DNA of 43,018 nucleotides from Nitriliruptoraceae bacterium (lineage in GTDB: Bacteria; Actinomycetota; Nitriliruptoria; Nitriliruptorales; Nitriliruptoraceae): positions 1-43,018 of the forward strand of contig JAFIEQ010000018.1 in the NCBI GenBank assembly GCA_020832455.1. The letters run 5' to 3'. Below the pieces are notes generated by a model. That model was not told where the DNA came from. It searched no databases and was given only the letters and a program-made list of their open reading frames with translations. A program made the translations under genes and the position numbers. This document shows positions 28,326-37,098 of the stretch, one piece after another. The stretch's first letter is position 1. Each line of letters begins with the position of its first letter.

Positions 28326-29263
28326 CGCGGCACGTCGCTCGTCAGGTCCCCGGCGAGTGCGAGGCACGTGCGCGCCAGCGCCGCCGCCACGTCGGGATCG
28401 TCCATCACCGTGTCCGTCACCCGGGTGGGCACCTCGATGCGATCCGCCTGGTCGGCGTCCACCGTGTCGATCACCATGCCGTCGAGCAGATCGCCGTAGT
28501 GCGCGGCGACACCCGCAGCGGAGACCTCGGCGCCGATGGCGGGGAGCAGGCGGTGGGCCATGCCGCGCACGACCTTCCCGCCGATGATGGGGGAGATGCC
28601 GATGACCGGGGCGGTGGCGTGGCCGAGGGCCTCCCGGATCCCCGGGACCGCCAGGATGGTGTCGATGGAGACGACCGGGTTCGAGGGTGCGACCACGATG
28701 ACCTCGGCGTCGGCGATCGCCTCCAGCACGCCCGGCGCCGGTCGGGCCGCCTCCGCGCCGGCGAGCCGGACCCCGGCGACCTCGGGCGCGGCCCGCTCCC
28801 GGACCCAGTACTCCTGGAAGTGCAGGTCACGGCCGTCGACGGTGGTGATCCGGGTCTCCACCGTGTCGTCGGTCGCCGGCAGCAGCTGCACCTCGACCTC
28901 GAAGGCGCGGGTCACCTCGGCGGTGGCGGCCGACAGCGGGACCCCCTCGCGCAGCCGCATCGTGCGGTGCAGGTGCACCCCGAGGTCCCGGTCACCGAGG
29001 GTGAACCACGACTCGTGACCGAACCGCTCGAGTTCGCCGGCCACGACGTGGCGCTCGTCGGCCCGGCCCCACTGTTGCTCCGGGTGGACGACGCCGGCCA
29101 GCCAGTAGGTGATGGAGTCGAGGTCCGGGCAGATCCGCAGCCCGAACCGTTCGAGGTCGTCGCCGACGTTGACCACGGCGGTCACCTGCGCCGCCGGGAC
29201 CACCCGCGTCAGCCCGCGCAGGAACCGGGCGGCACCGACGCCACCGGCCAGGACCGTGATCAT
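28322..29263 (-). CDS. fbiA: 2-phospho-L-lactate/phosphoenolpyruvyl transferase (CofD/FbiA)
   Basis: [70 protein letters not shown]. Confidence 0.94.
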   Translation of the reverse strand: MITVLAGGVGAARFLRGLTRVVPAAQVTAVVNVGDDLERFGLRICPDLDSITYWLAGVVHPEQQWGRADERHVVAGELERFGHESWFTLGDRDLGVHLHRTMRLREGVPLSAATAEVTRAFEVEVQLLPATDDTVETRITTVDGRDLHFQEYWVRERAAPEVAGVRLAGAEAARPAPGVLEAIADAEVIVVAPSNPVVSIDTILAVPGIREALGHATAPVIGISPIIGGKVVRGMAHRLLPAIGAEVSAAGVAAHYGDLLDGMVIDTVDADQADRIEVPTRVTDTVMDDPDVAAALARTCLALAGDLTSDVPR

Positions 29264-29403
29264 CGTCGCTCCCTCGTCCGGTGCCGGCGACGCGCCGTCC
29301 CCCTGGACGGATCGCGTGGGCGGCCAGAGGGTAGGGCCGGGACTCGCTACCGTGCCGGCCGTCGCGGGGCGGTGCCCCGGGAGAGCGGGCGAGGGACGTC
29401 GAG

Positions 29404-32076
29404 GTGGTGGACCCCACGGGACCGGGCGGGGACGCCGTGTCGCGGCTCCCTGGCGGCGCCGGTGCGAACGGTGCGGGGTCCCCGGGCGCGACGTCGGACG
29501 GTGCGGATCCGACGCCCGAGGTCCTCGCGCGGCTGCGTCCCCGCGCGCTGCACCGCGCGGAGGAGGGCCGGTCGCTGCGCCGCGAGGAGATCGCGGCGCT
29601 GTTCGGTGCCCGCGACGACGACCTCGACCGGCTGCTCGCGGTCGCGGCCCGGACCCGCGATGCGGCACCGTGGTACGCGCCCGGCGCCTGGGGGCGGACC
29701 GACGACGGGCGGCGGCGGGTCACCTACTCACGCAAGGTGTTCGTCCCGCTGACGCACCTGTGCCGGGACGCCTGCGGCTACTGCACCTTCGCCTGGCCCC
29801 CCAAGGCGGACCTGCCCGCCTACCTCAGCCCAGACGAGGTGGTGGACATCGCGCGGCGCGGGCAGCATCAGGGCTGCAAGGAGGCCCTGTTCACCCTCGG
29901 TGACCGCCCGGAACTGCGCTACCCGGCGGCCCAGCAGTGGCTCGAGGCGCGCGGGTACGGCACGACGCTCGAGTACCTGCGCGCCGTGGCGATCCAGGTC
30001 ATCGAGGCGACGGGACTGCTCCCCCACCTCAACCCCGGGGTGATGTCCTGGGACGAGATGGCCACCCTGAAGCAGGTGTCCGCGTCCATGGGGATGATGC
30101 TCGAGACGACCTCGACCCGGTTGCTCACCAAGGGCCATGCCCACTTCCAGGCGCCCGACAAGGACCCGGCGGTACGCCTCAAGACCCTGGAGGACGCCGG
30201 CCGACTGTCGATCCCCTTCACCTCGGGGCTGCTGATCGGGATCGGTGAGACCGCGGTCGAGCGCGCGGACACCGTGCTGGCGTTGCGCGACGTCGGGCGG
30301 CGCTACGGGCACCTGCAGGAGGTCATCGTCCAGAACTTCCGGGCCAAGCCGGACACCGCGATGCGGGACCATGCGGAACCCTCGTTCGAGGAGCTGCTGG
30401 CGGCCGTGGCCACCGCCCGCGTCGTGCTCGGCCCGACCGTGCACCTGCAGGCGCCGCCCAACCTCTCACCCGGCGTCTACGGCGACATCCTGCGCGCCGG
30501 GATCGACGACTGGGGCGGGGTCTCCCCGGTGACGCCCGACCACGTGAACCCGGAGGCGCCCTGGCCGCAGCTCGACGAGCTCGAGCGCCGCTCCGCCGCG
30601 CACGGCTTCGCGCTGACCGAGCGGCTGTGCACCTACCCCGAGCACGTCACGGTGCCCGATCCGTGGCTGGCGGGCCGCATGCGCGCACCGGTCGCGGCGC
30701 TCGCGACCCCGCGTGGGCTCGCCCGCCCCGACACCGCGCCCGAACCGCAGCCCTGGCAGGACCCGACCGTGGCCACCGCCGGTCCGTCCGATGCGATGTG
30801 GGCCGTGCTCGACGGCGAGGAGGCGGACGGTTCGGCGGCCGACGGTCGCAACGCCCGCTCCGCGCAGGCCGAGGATGCCCTGCACCGGGCCGTCTACGGC
30901 GACCTGCACGTCATCGCCGACGGCGTGGTGGCCTCCAACGCGCCGCGGGTGGAGGCGCCGCCGCGCTCCGCGATCCGGCGGTCGGTGGCCGCCGCGCTCG
31001 CCCGAGCCCAGTCCGGCTCCGTGCTCGACGACGCGCAGGCGCTGCTGCTGTTCGAGACCTCCGGGGTGGAGCTCGAGGCGCTCGCCCAGGCCGCCGACGA
31101 GGTCCGCGCGGCGCGGGTCGGCGACACGGTGACCTACGTGGTCAACCGGAACATCAACTTCACGAACGTCTGTTACACCGGGTGCCGGTTCTGCGCCTTC
31201 GCGCAACGGCGCGACGATCCGGACGCCTACACCCTGTCGTTGGAGCAGATCGCCGATCGCGCGGCCGACGCGTGGGACCAGGGCGCCACCGAGGTGTGCA
31301 TGCAGGGGGGGATCCACCCCGACCTGCCCGGCGACTACTACTTCGACGTGCTCGACGCGGTGCGCACCCGGGTCCCCGACATGCACGTGCACGCCTTCAG
31401 TCCCATGGAGGTCGTCAACGGTGCCACGCGGTTGGGGATCGGGGTGCGGGAGTGGCTGCAGGAGGCGCGCTCCCGTGGGCTCGGCTCGATCCCGGGGACC
31501 GCCGCGGAGATCCTCGACGACGAGATCAGGTGGGTGCTCACCAAGGGCAAGCTCCCGGCCGATGCGTGGATCGACGTCGTGACCACCGCGCACGAGGTCG
31601 GTCTGCCCTCCTCCTCGACCATGATGTACGGCCACGTCGACGAGCCCCGCCACTGGGTCGCGCACCTGAAGCTGCTGCGGCGGCTGCAGGAGTCCAGCGG
31701 CGGGTTCACCGAGTTCGTGCCGCTGCCGTTCGTCCACCAGCTCGCCCCGATCTACCTCGCCGGTGTCGCCCGGCCGGGCACCAGCGTCGAGGAGGATCGA
31801 CGGGTCCACGCCGTCGCGCGGCTGCTGTTGCAGGGCGCCATCGATCACGTGCAGGTCTCGTGGGTCAAGCTCGGGCTCGACCACGCCGTGCCGCTGTTGC
31901 AGGGGGGCTGCGACGACCTGGGGGGCACGCTCATGGAGGAGACCATCTCCCGGATGGCCGGATCCGAGCACGGGGTCCGCCAGGATGCGCAGGCGCTGGA
32001 GGCGACCGCGGCCCGGGCGGGACGGCCCGCCCGGCAACGCACCACGACCTACGGCGAGGTCGCCACCGTCGACTGA
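29404..32076 (+). CDS. fbiC: F0 synthase, CofG-CofH fusion radical SAM protein
   Basis: Two radical SAM motifs CRDACGYC and CYTGCRFC; 890 aa. Confidence 0.96.
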   Translation: MVDPTGPGGDAVSRLPGGAGANGAGSPGATSDGADPTPEVLARLRPRALHRAEEGRSLRREEIAALFGARDDDLDRLLAVAARTRDAAPWYAPGAWGRTDDGRRRVTYSRKVFVPLTHLCRDACGYCTFAWPPKADLPAYLSPDEVVDIARRGQHQGCKEALFTLGDRPELRYPAAQQWLEARGYGTTLEYLRAVAIQVIEATGLLPHLNPGVMSWDEMATLKQVSASMGMMLETTSTRLLTKGHAHFQAPDKDPAVRLKTLEDAGRLSIPFTSGLLIGIGETAVERADTVLALRDVGRRYGHLQEVIVQNFRAKPDTAMRDHAEPSFEELLAAVATARVVLGPTVHLQAPPNLSPGVYGDILRAGIDDWGGVSPVTPDHVNPEAPWPQLDELERRSAAHGFALTERLCTYPEHVTVPDPWLAGRMRAPVAALATPRGLARPDTAPEPQPWQDPTVATAGPSDAMWAVLDGEEADGSAADGRNARSAQAEDALHRAVYGDLHVIADGVVASNAPRVEAPPRSAIRRSVAAALARAQSGSVLDDAQALLLFETSGVELEALAQAADEVRAARVGDTVTYVVNRNINFTNVCYTGCRFCAFAQRRDDPDAYTLSLEQIADRAADAWDQGATEVCMQGGIHPDLPGDYYFDVLDAVRTRVPDMHVHAFSPMEVVNGATRLGIGVREWLQEARSRGLGSIPGTAAEILDDEIRWVLTKGKLPADAWIDVVTTAHEVGLPSSSTMMYGHVDEPRHWVAHLKLLRRLQESSGGFTEFVPLPFVHQLAPIYLAGVARPGTSVEEDRRVHAVARLLLQGAIDHVQVSWVKLGLDHAVPLLQGGCDDLGGTLMEETISRMAGSEHGVRQDAQALEATAARAGRPARQRTTTYGEVATVD

Positions 32077-32104
32077 GTGGGCGGCGAGCTGCGTCGTGCC
32101 GGCC

Positions 32105-32123
32105 CCTGGACGCGACGTCCAGG
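32105..32123. terminator. Hairpin downstream of fbiC
   Basis: CCTGGACG-CGA-CGTCCAGG perfect stem 28 bp after the stop codon. Confidence 0.55.
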
Positions 32124-32173
32124 TTCTCGCCCGTCGGCTCCGTCCCGTCTGGGCGATGCGTCCGGTCTCGGGT

Positions 32174-32375
32174 GGAACCTGTGCAGGTTCCGATCGTGTT
32201 CGGGCCCGTTGCGGAGCGAACCAGATCGGGCGCGCTGCCGCACCTGCGGCCCCATATGGCGTCAGAACGGGCGTCTGCGCCCGTTCTCGGGCAGACCGTC
32301 GCGGCTCCGGGGGGAGGGTCGTCGCGCGGAACCTAGGCAGAAACCTCTACATCGAACTTGACGAAACCTGTACAG
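32174..32375. promoter_or_regulatory. Array of four GRAACCT(N)2RCAG-like motifs upstream of ECF sigma gene
   Basis: GGAACCTGTGCAG (32174), GGAACCTAGGCAG (32328), GAAACCTCTACAT (32340), GAAACCTGTACAG (32363). Confidence 0.5.
32264..32287. terminator. Strong hairpin in fbiC-sigma intergenic region
   Basis: AGAACGGGCG-TCTG-CGCCCGTTCT perfect 10-bp stem. Confidence 0.5.
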
Positions 32376-32475
32376 CATGTCACGCTTCTCCCACCGGCGA
32401 CACACCACGACGTCCCAGGTGGACGCTGCGGCCGGCGAACCACCGCCCACGCACCACGAGACGACGGAGCATCAG

Positions 32476-33078
32476 ATGGCCATCGCGGAAGTCCACACCA
32501 CGGACCTCGTGACCCCCCTCCTCGACCGCGGGACCGCGACGAGCGAGGAACTGCTGGTCGCGGTCGGGACCGGTGACGAGCAGGCGTTCCAGGTCCTCTA
32601 CGACCGGGTCACCCCCCAGGTGCTGGGGGTCTCGCTGCGGGTCCTGCGCGACCGTGCGCTGGCGGAGGAGGTGAGCCAGGAGGTCCTGGTCGAGGTCTGG
32701 AAGAAGGCCGACCGGTTCGACCCCGAGCGTGGCACCGCGTCCGGCTGGATCACCACGCTGGCCCACCGCCGGGCGGTCGACCGGGTGCGCAGCGAGCAGG
32801 CCAGCCGCGACCGCGACGACCGGGTCTCGCGTCGCGACGAGCCCCGCGCCTTCGACGCCGTCGCCGATGAGGTCCAGGTCAACCTCGACCACTGGCAGGT
32901 GCGCCAGGCGCTGTCGATGCTGACCGACCGGCAGCGTGAGGCGATCGAACTGGCCTACTTCGCCGGCCACACCTACCGCGACGTCGCCAAGGTCCTCGGC
33001 ATCCCCGAGGGGACCGCGAAGTCCCGACTGCGCGACGGGCTGCTGCGCCTGCGTCAGAACCTCGAGGACCTGGTCTGA
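32476..33078 (+). CDS. ECF/sigma-70 family RNA polymerase sigma factor (SigK-like); alternative start 32377
   Basis: Sigma region 2 (VSLRVLRDRALAEEVSQEVLVEVWKKADRFDPERGTASGWITTLAHRRAVDRVR) and region 4 (LTDRQREAIELAYFAGHTYRDVAKVLGIPEGTAKSRLRDGLLRLR); GGAG before ATG at 32476. Confidence 0.92.
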   Translation: MAIAEVHTTDLVTPLLDRGTATSEELLVAVGTGDEQAFQVLYDRVTPQVLGVSLRVLRDRALAEEVSQEVLVEVWKKADRFDPERGTASGWITTLAHRRAVDRVRSEQASRDRDDRVSRRDEPRAFDAVADEVQVNLDHWQVRQALSMLTDRQREAIELAYFAGHTYRDVAKVLGIPEGTAKSRLRDGLLRLRQNLEDLV

Positions 33079-33160
33079 GCGACCCTCCACCTGCCGCACG
33101 GCGTCCTCCGCACCGCCGCCGCGGCACCGACCCGCCGTCCCCCCCGGTCGTGGTCACCTC

Positions 33161-33197
33161 CGGAACCCTCCCGCGTCCCTGCAGCGGGAGGGTTCCG
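33161..33197. terminator. Strong terminator-like hairpin downstream of sigma factor
   Basis: 14-bp perfect arms CGGAACCCTCCCGC / GCGGGAGGGTTCCG, 9-nt loop. Confidence 0.75.
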
Positions 33198-33346
33198 TCG
33201 TGTGCGGACGATCACGGCCCGGCGGGACCTGCGAGCCGCCGACGGGCGCGGGATCCGGGCGCTCGTCGCCCACCCCGTGGTCGGCGGTGGACCACAACGG
33301 GTGGCGTGCCCGCGCGTTCGCCGACCACCACCGGTAGGGGGAGGGG

Positions 33347-33375
33347 TTGACCGAGGGCACCGGGTGCGTAAGAAT
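33347..33375 (+). promoter_or_regulatory. Candidate sigma-70-type promoter of whiB
   Basis: TTGACC-N17-AAGAAT, about 40 bp upstream of the GTG start. Confidence 0.5.
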
Positions 33376-33418
33376 GACGCCCGTGTAGTTCCAGCGTTGT
33401 CGAACCCGAGGAGTCGGC

Positions 33419-33685
33419 GTGGGTCTCATCACCGAGCTGACGGCCAAGCTCGCGTTCGATGCAGACGACCGCACCTGGATGCTCGAGGCGAAGTGCCTCG
33501 ACGCCGATCCGGAGGCGTTCTTCCCGGAGAAGGGCGGCTCGACCCGCGAGGCCAAGCGCATCTGCTCGGCCTGCCCGGTCCGGGTCGACTGCCTCGACCA
33601 CGCGCTCGATCACGACGAGCGCTTCGGGATCTGGGGCGGGCTCTCCGAGCGCGAGCGACGTCGCGCCAAGCGCCTGTCGGCCTGA
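33419..33685 (+). CDS. whiB: WhiB-family Fe-S transcriptional regulator (WhiB2-like)
   Basis: Four Cys pattern AKCLD...RICSACPVRVDCLDHAL; GIWGGLSERERRRAKR. Confidence 0.94.
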   Translation: MGLITELTAKLAFDADDRTWMLEAKCLDADPEAFFPEKGGSTREAKRICSACPVRVDCLDHALDHDERFGIWGGLSERERRRAKRLSA

Positions 33686-33879
33686 CCCGCTCGGGGCGCC
33701 CCCCGGCCCCGTCCGACCGTCCCCCCGCCGGACGGAGGCATCTGGTCCGCGTGCTACGTTCGGCGCGCTCCGCGGGACCGTCGTCCCGGTCGGCTGGCGC
33801 CTGCAGCGACCGCCCCCGGACGTGCGCGGCCCGACACCGCTGACCCGTCGGGTTCGCCCGGCCGAACGACCGTGGTGCG

Positions 33880-36800
33880 ATGCTGCACGCCCCGAGGAGT
33901 CCGTCCGTGTCCGTCACCGCGCCGTCGACACCGAGCGTGCTCGTGGTCCTGGTCGTCCACGACGGCATCACGTGGCTCCCGCGGACCCTCGACGCGCTGT
34001 TGGAGCAGACCTACGGCCCGGTCGACATCGTGGCGGTCGACAACGCCAGTGAGGACGGGTCGCGCGACCTGCTCCTCGACCGCCTCGGTGAGGATCGCGT
34101 CCACGTCGCCGACCGCGACCTGGGGTTCGGCGCTGCGGTCTCCATGGCCCTCGACGCCCGACCGCTGGACGACGCGCCACTGCTGCTGGTCCTGCACGAC
34201 GATTGCGCGCTCGAGCCGGACGCGCTGGCCCGGATGGTGGAGGCGGTCGAGCACGATCCCCGACTGGCCATCGTCGGGCCGAAGCTGCGCCGTTGGGATG
34301 CGCCCGATCGGCTCGAGTCCGTCGGTTGGACGATCGACGCCTCCGGCCGCGCGGAGACCGGGGTGGACGTCGACGAGCTCGACCAGGGCCAGCACGACGA
34401 GGATCGTCGCGCGCTCTACGTCCCCACGACCGCGATGCTGGTCCGCCGTGAGGTGTTCGAGCAGTTGGGGCGCTTCGACCGGCGCTACCACGTCTTCCGC
34501 GACGATCTGGACCTGTGCTGGCGGGCCTGGATGCAGGGCCACGACGTCGAGACCGTGCCGTCGGCGGTCGGGATCCACGCAGCCGGCGCGGCCAACTACC
34601 TGCGTCTCGGCCAGACGCGCTTCCTGGGGCCGCGGTACTTCGCGGAGCGCAACACCCTGGCGACGCTGCTGAAGAACTACGGCTCGCGTCGGCTGCTGCC
34701 CGTGGTGCTGCTCTACCTCGTCGTCGGCCTGGCAAAGGTCCTGGGCTTCGTGCTGACGCGTCGGTTTTCCGACGCCTACCAGACGGTCCGGGCCTGGCTG
34801 TGGAACGTGGCGCACCTCGGGGAGACCTGGCGCCTTCGACGCCGGGTGCAGCGCGGTCGGATGCGCCAGGATCGTGACCTGCAGGAGCTGTTCGGGCGCA
34901 TCGGCCCCCGGGTCCGTGCCTACGTCGAGGCGATGGCGTCCTGGGTCGCCGGCGGCGACGTCGCCATCGCCCCCGGCGACGACGACCGCGTGCAGCAACG
35001 GCCCGAGCGCCCCAACGCGCTGCGTCGGGGTGCCGGGCTGCTCGTGCGTCGACCGGTCCTGGTCATCGGGCTCGCCCTGCTGGCCGTCGGTATCGCGGGG
35101 ACCTGGCAGCTGTTCCTGCCCGGTGAGCTGCGCGGTGGTGAGCTCGCCCCGTGGCCCGTCTCCTCGGCGGCGTTCCTCGGGGACTACGTGGCGGGCTGGC
35201 ACGAGGCGGGGGCGTTCGGTACCGGGCAGGACCCCTCGCCGGCGCAGGCACTGCTCGGGCTGTTCCAGCTGCTGCTGGGCAACAGCGCCTACCTCGCGTC
35301 GCGCCTGGCCCTGCTGCTGCCCTTCGCGGCCGCCTGGCTGCTGGCGCTGCGGGCCGCACAGGTCTACTCGCGGCGTCGCCTGCCCCGGGTCGTCGCGGCC
35401 ACGGCCTACGTGCTCTCGCCCCCCGCCCTCGCCGCCCTGCTGACCGGTCGTATCGGTGCGCTGGTGACGCTCGCCGTGCTGCCGGGACTCGTCGCCGGGG
35501 GCATCACCCTGGCGCGTCGACGATCCGCCCCCGACCGGGCCTGGCGCGCCGTCGCCGGTGTCGCCCTGCTCGGGGCCGTGGGGGGAGCGTTCGAGCCCCT
35601 GCTCCTGCTGGTCATCGTCGTCGTCGGGGCGATCGTGACCCTGATCGGCCTCGCGTCGACCCGCGACACCGCCTGGCGGGTCGCTCTGGCCTCCCGGGCC
35701 GGGGTGGCCGTGCTCGGTCCCGTGGCGCTCCTCGCCCCGTGGTCCCTGCGGATCCTGGCCGCGGACGGCCCCCTCACCGGCACCGCGACCGAAGCCGCGG
35801 GCGACCCGCTGTGGGCGTGGCTCGTGATGGCACCGTCGCTGGCGGGCTTCCCCGGGATCCTCGCCGGTGCGGGGTTCGTGCTCGCCGGTGTCCTCGGGCT
35901 GCTCCTCGGCGCGCGACGCAGCTTCGGGCTGGCCGCCGCGCTGTGGTCGGCGGCGTTGGCCGGTGCGGTCGGGGCCTGGCTGCTCGACCGGACCCTGGCC
36001 GCGACGTGGGCCGGTCTGCCCCTGCTGATCACCGCCGCGGCCTTCGCGGGGCTGCTCGCCTTCGCGTTCGCGACCGGGGAGGCGCAGCTCGCACGGCACG
36101 ACTTCGGGTGGCGGCAGCTGGCCGCCATCGGGACCGCCGGTGTCGTCGCCGTGTCGATCGGGGTCGTGGTCGCGACCCTGTTCACCGACGACCTGGAGCG
36201 GTACCGCATCGATGACCCGGTCCTGCCGTCGTTCGTGGTCGCGGCGGCGCAGGAGGACGGACCGTTCCGCGTCCTGGCCCTCGCGGACCGGGGCGACGAG
36301 GTGTCGTGGGAGGTCGTGGACGGTCGCGGCCCGACCATGGCCTCGACCGGGGTCCCGGTCCCCGCGGAGGCGCAGGGTGCGCTCGAGGACACGGTCCGTG
36401 ACCTGCTCGCCGGGGTCGACCCGCGCGCCGCGGACCGACTCGGTGCCCTGGGCATCCGCTACGTCCTGGTGCCGGAGGGCGCGCAGAGCGAGGCGTTGGA
36501 CACCGCGCTGCTGGGGCAGATCAGCCTCGATCCCCGGCCGGTGGCCACCGGACGGCTGCTCGCGGTCGAGAGCTGGGTCCCGGCGGCCGCGGTGCTCCCG
36601 ACCGAGGAACTGGCCGCGATCGATCGCCCGGAGGACGTGCGCGACCGGCTCGACATCACCACGCTGCGGGCGGACGGTCCGGGTCGCTTCGTCGGCACCC
36701 TGCCCGTGACCGCCACCATCGTCCTGCCCGATGTCGACGACGGCAGTTGGATCGCGGAACTCTCGCCTCGTGACACCAGCGGCGTCAGCTCCCGGGTGAC

Positions 36801-37098
36801 GCCCGAGGAGTCCACGCCGATGCGGTTCGTCGATCTACCGGCGGGCGAGGTCGTGCTCGTGCACGAGGGCGCCGCGGCACGCGGCCTCGCGGTCACCGGG
36901 CAGTTGCTCGGGGTGCTGCTCGCCATCTCGCTGGCGCTGCGGCCCCCCTCGTTCGCTCGACGTCACGCGCTGGTCGACGAGGTCCCGGTGTCCACAGCGT
37001 CGGGGCCGCCCACCGACCCCGGTGCGCACGAACGTCCCGCCGCATCCTCGTCCCCCTGGAGCAGCGGGACTCGGCCGGACGCCGGAGGTGGCGCATGA
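33880..37098 (+). CDS. Family 2 glycosyltransferase fused to large multi-TM and extracytoplasmic domains
   Basis: N-terminal GT2 (VLVVLVVHDGITWLPRTLDALLEQTYGPVDIVAVDNASEDGS; DDLDLCWRAWMQGHDV), then many TM helices and a C-terminal extracytoplasmic region with a final TM. Confidence 0.88.
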   Translation: MLHAPRSPSVSVTAPSTPSVLVVLVVHDGITWLPRTLDALLEQTYGPVDIVAVDNASEDGSRDLLLDRLGEDRVHVADRDLGFGAAVSMALDARPLDDAPLLLVLHDDCALEPDALARMVEAVEHDPRLAIVGPKLRRWDAPDRLESVGWTIDASGRAETGVDVDELDQGQHDEDRRALYVPTTAMLVRREVFEQLGRFDRRYHVFRDDLDLCWRAWMQGHDVETVPSAVGIHAAGAANYLRLGQTRFLGPRYFAERNTLATLLKNYGSRRLLPVVLLYLVVGLAKVLGFVLTRRFSDAYQTVRAWLWNVAHLGETWRLRRRVQRGRMRQDRDLQELFGRIGPRVRAYVEAMASWVAGGDVAIAPGDDDRVQQRPERPNALRRGAGLLVRRPVLVIGLALLAVGIAGTWQLFLPGELRGGELAPWPVSSAAFLGDYVAGWHEAGAFGTGQDPSPAQALLGLFQLLLGNSAYLASRLALLLPFAAAWLLALRAAQVYSRRRLPRVVAATAYVLSPPALAALLTGRIGALVTLAVLPGLVAGGITLARRRSAPDRAWRAVAGVALLGAVGGAFEPLLLLVIVVVGAIVTLIGLASTRDTAWRVALASRAGVAVLGPVALLAPWSLRILAADGPLTGTATEAAGDPLWAWLVMAPSLAGFPGILAGAGFVLAGVLGLLLGARRSFGLAAALWSAALAGAVGAWLLDRTLAATWAGLPLLITAAAFAGLLAFAFATGEAQLARHDFGWRQLAAIGTAGVVAVSIGVVVATLFTDDLERYRIDDPVLPSFVVAAAQEDGPFRVLALADRGDEVSWEVVDGRGPTMASTGVPVPAEAQGALEDTVRDLLAGVDPRAADRLGALGIRYVLVPEGAQSEALDTALLGQISLDPRPVATGRLLAVESWVPAAAVLPTEELAAIDRPEDVRDRLDITTLRADGPGRFVGTLPVTATIVLPDVDDGSWIAELSPRDTSGVSSRVTPEESTPMRFVDLPAGEVVLVHEGAAARGLAVTGQLLGVLLAISLALRPPSFARRHALVDEVPVSTASGPPTDPGAHERPAASSSPWSSGTRPDAGGGA

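Noticed and set aside
28499-29752. 417-aa plus-strand ORF
   Set aside because: Antisense to fbiA and overlaps the fbiC start in another frame.
33754-36099. 781-aa minus-strand ORF
   Set aside because: Gln/Gly/Arg-rich shadow of the GT2 fusion gene.
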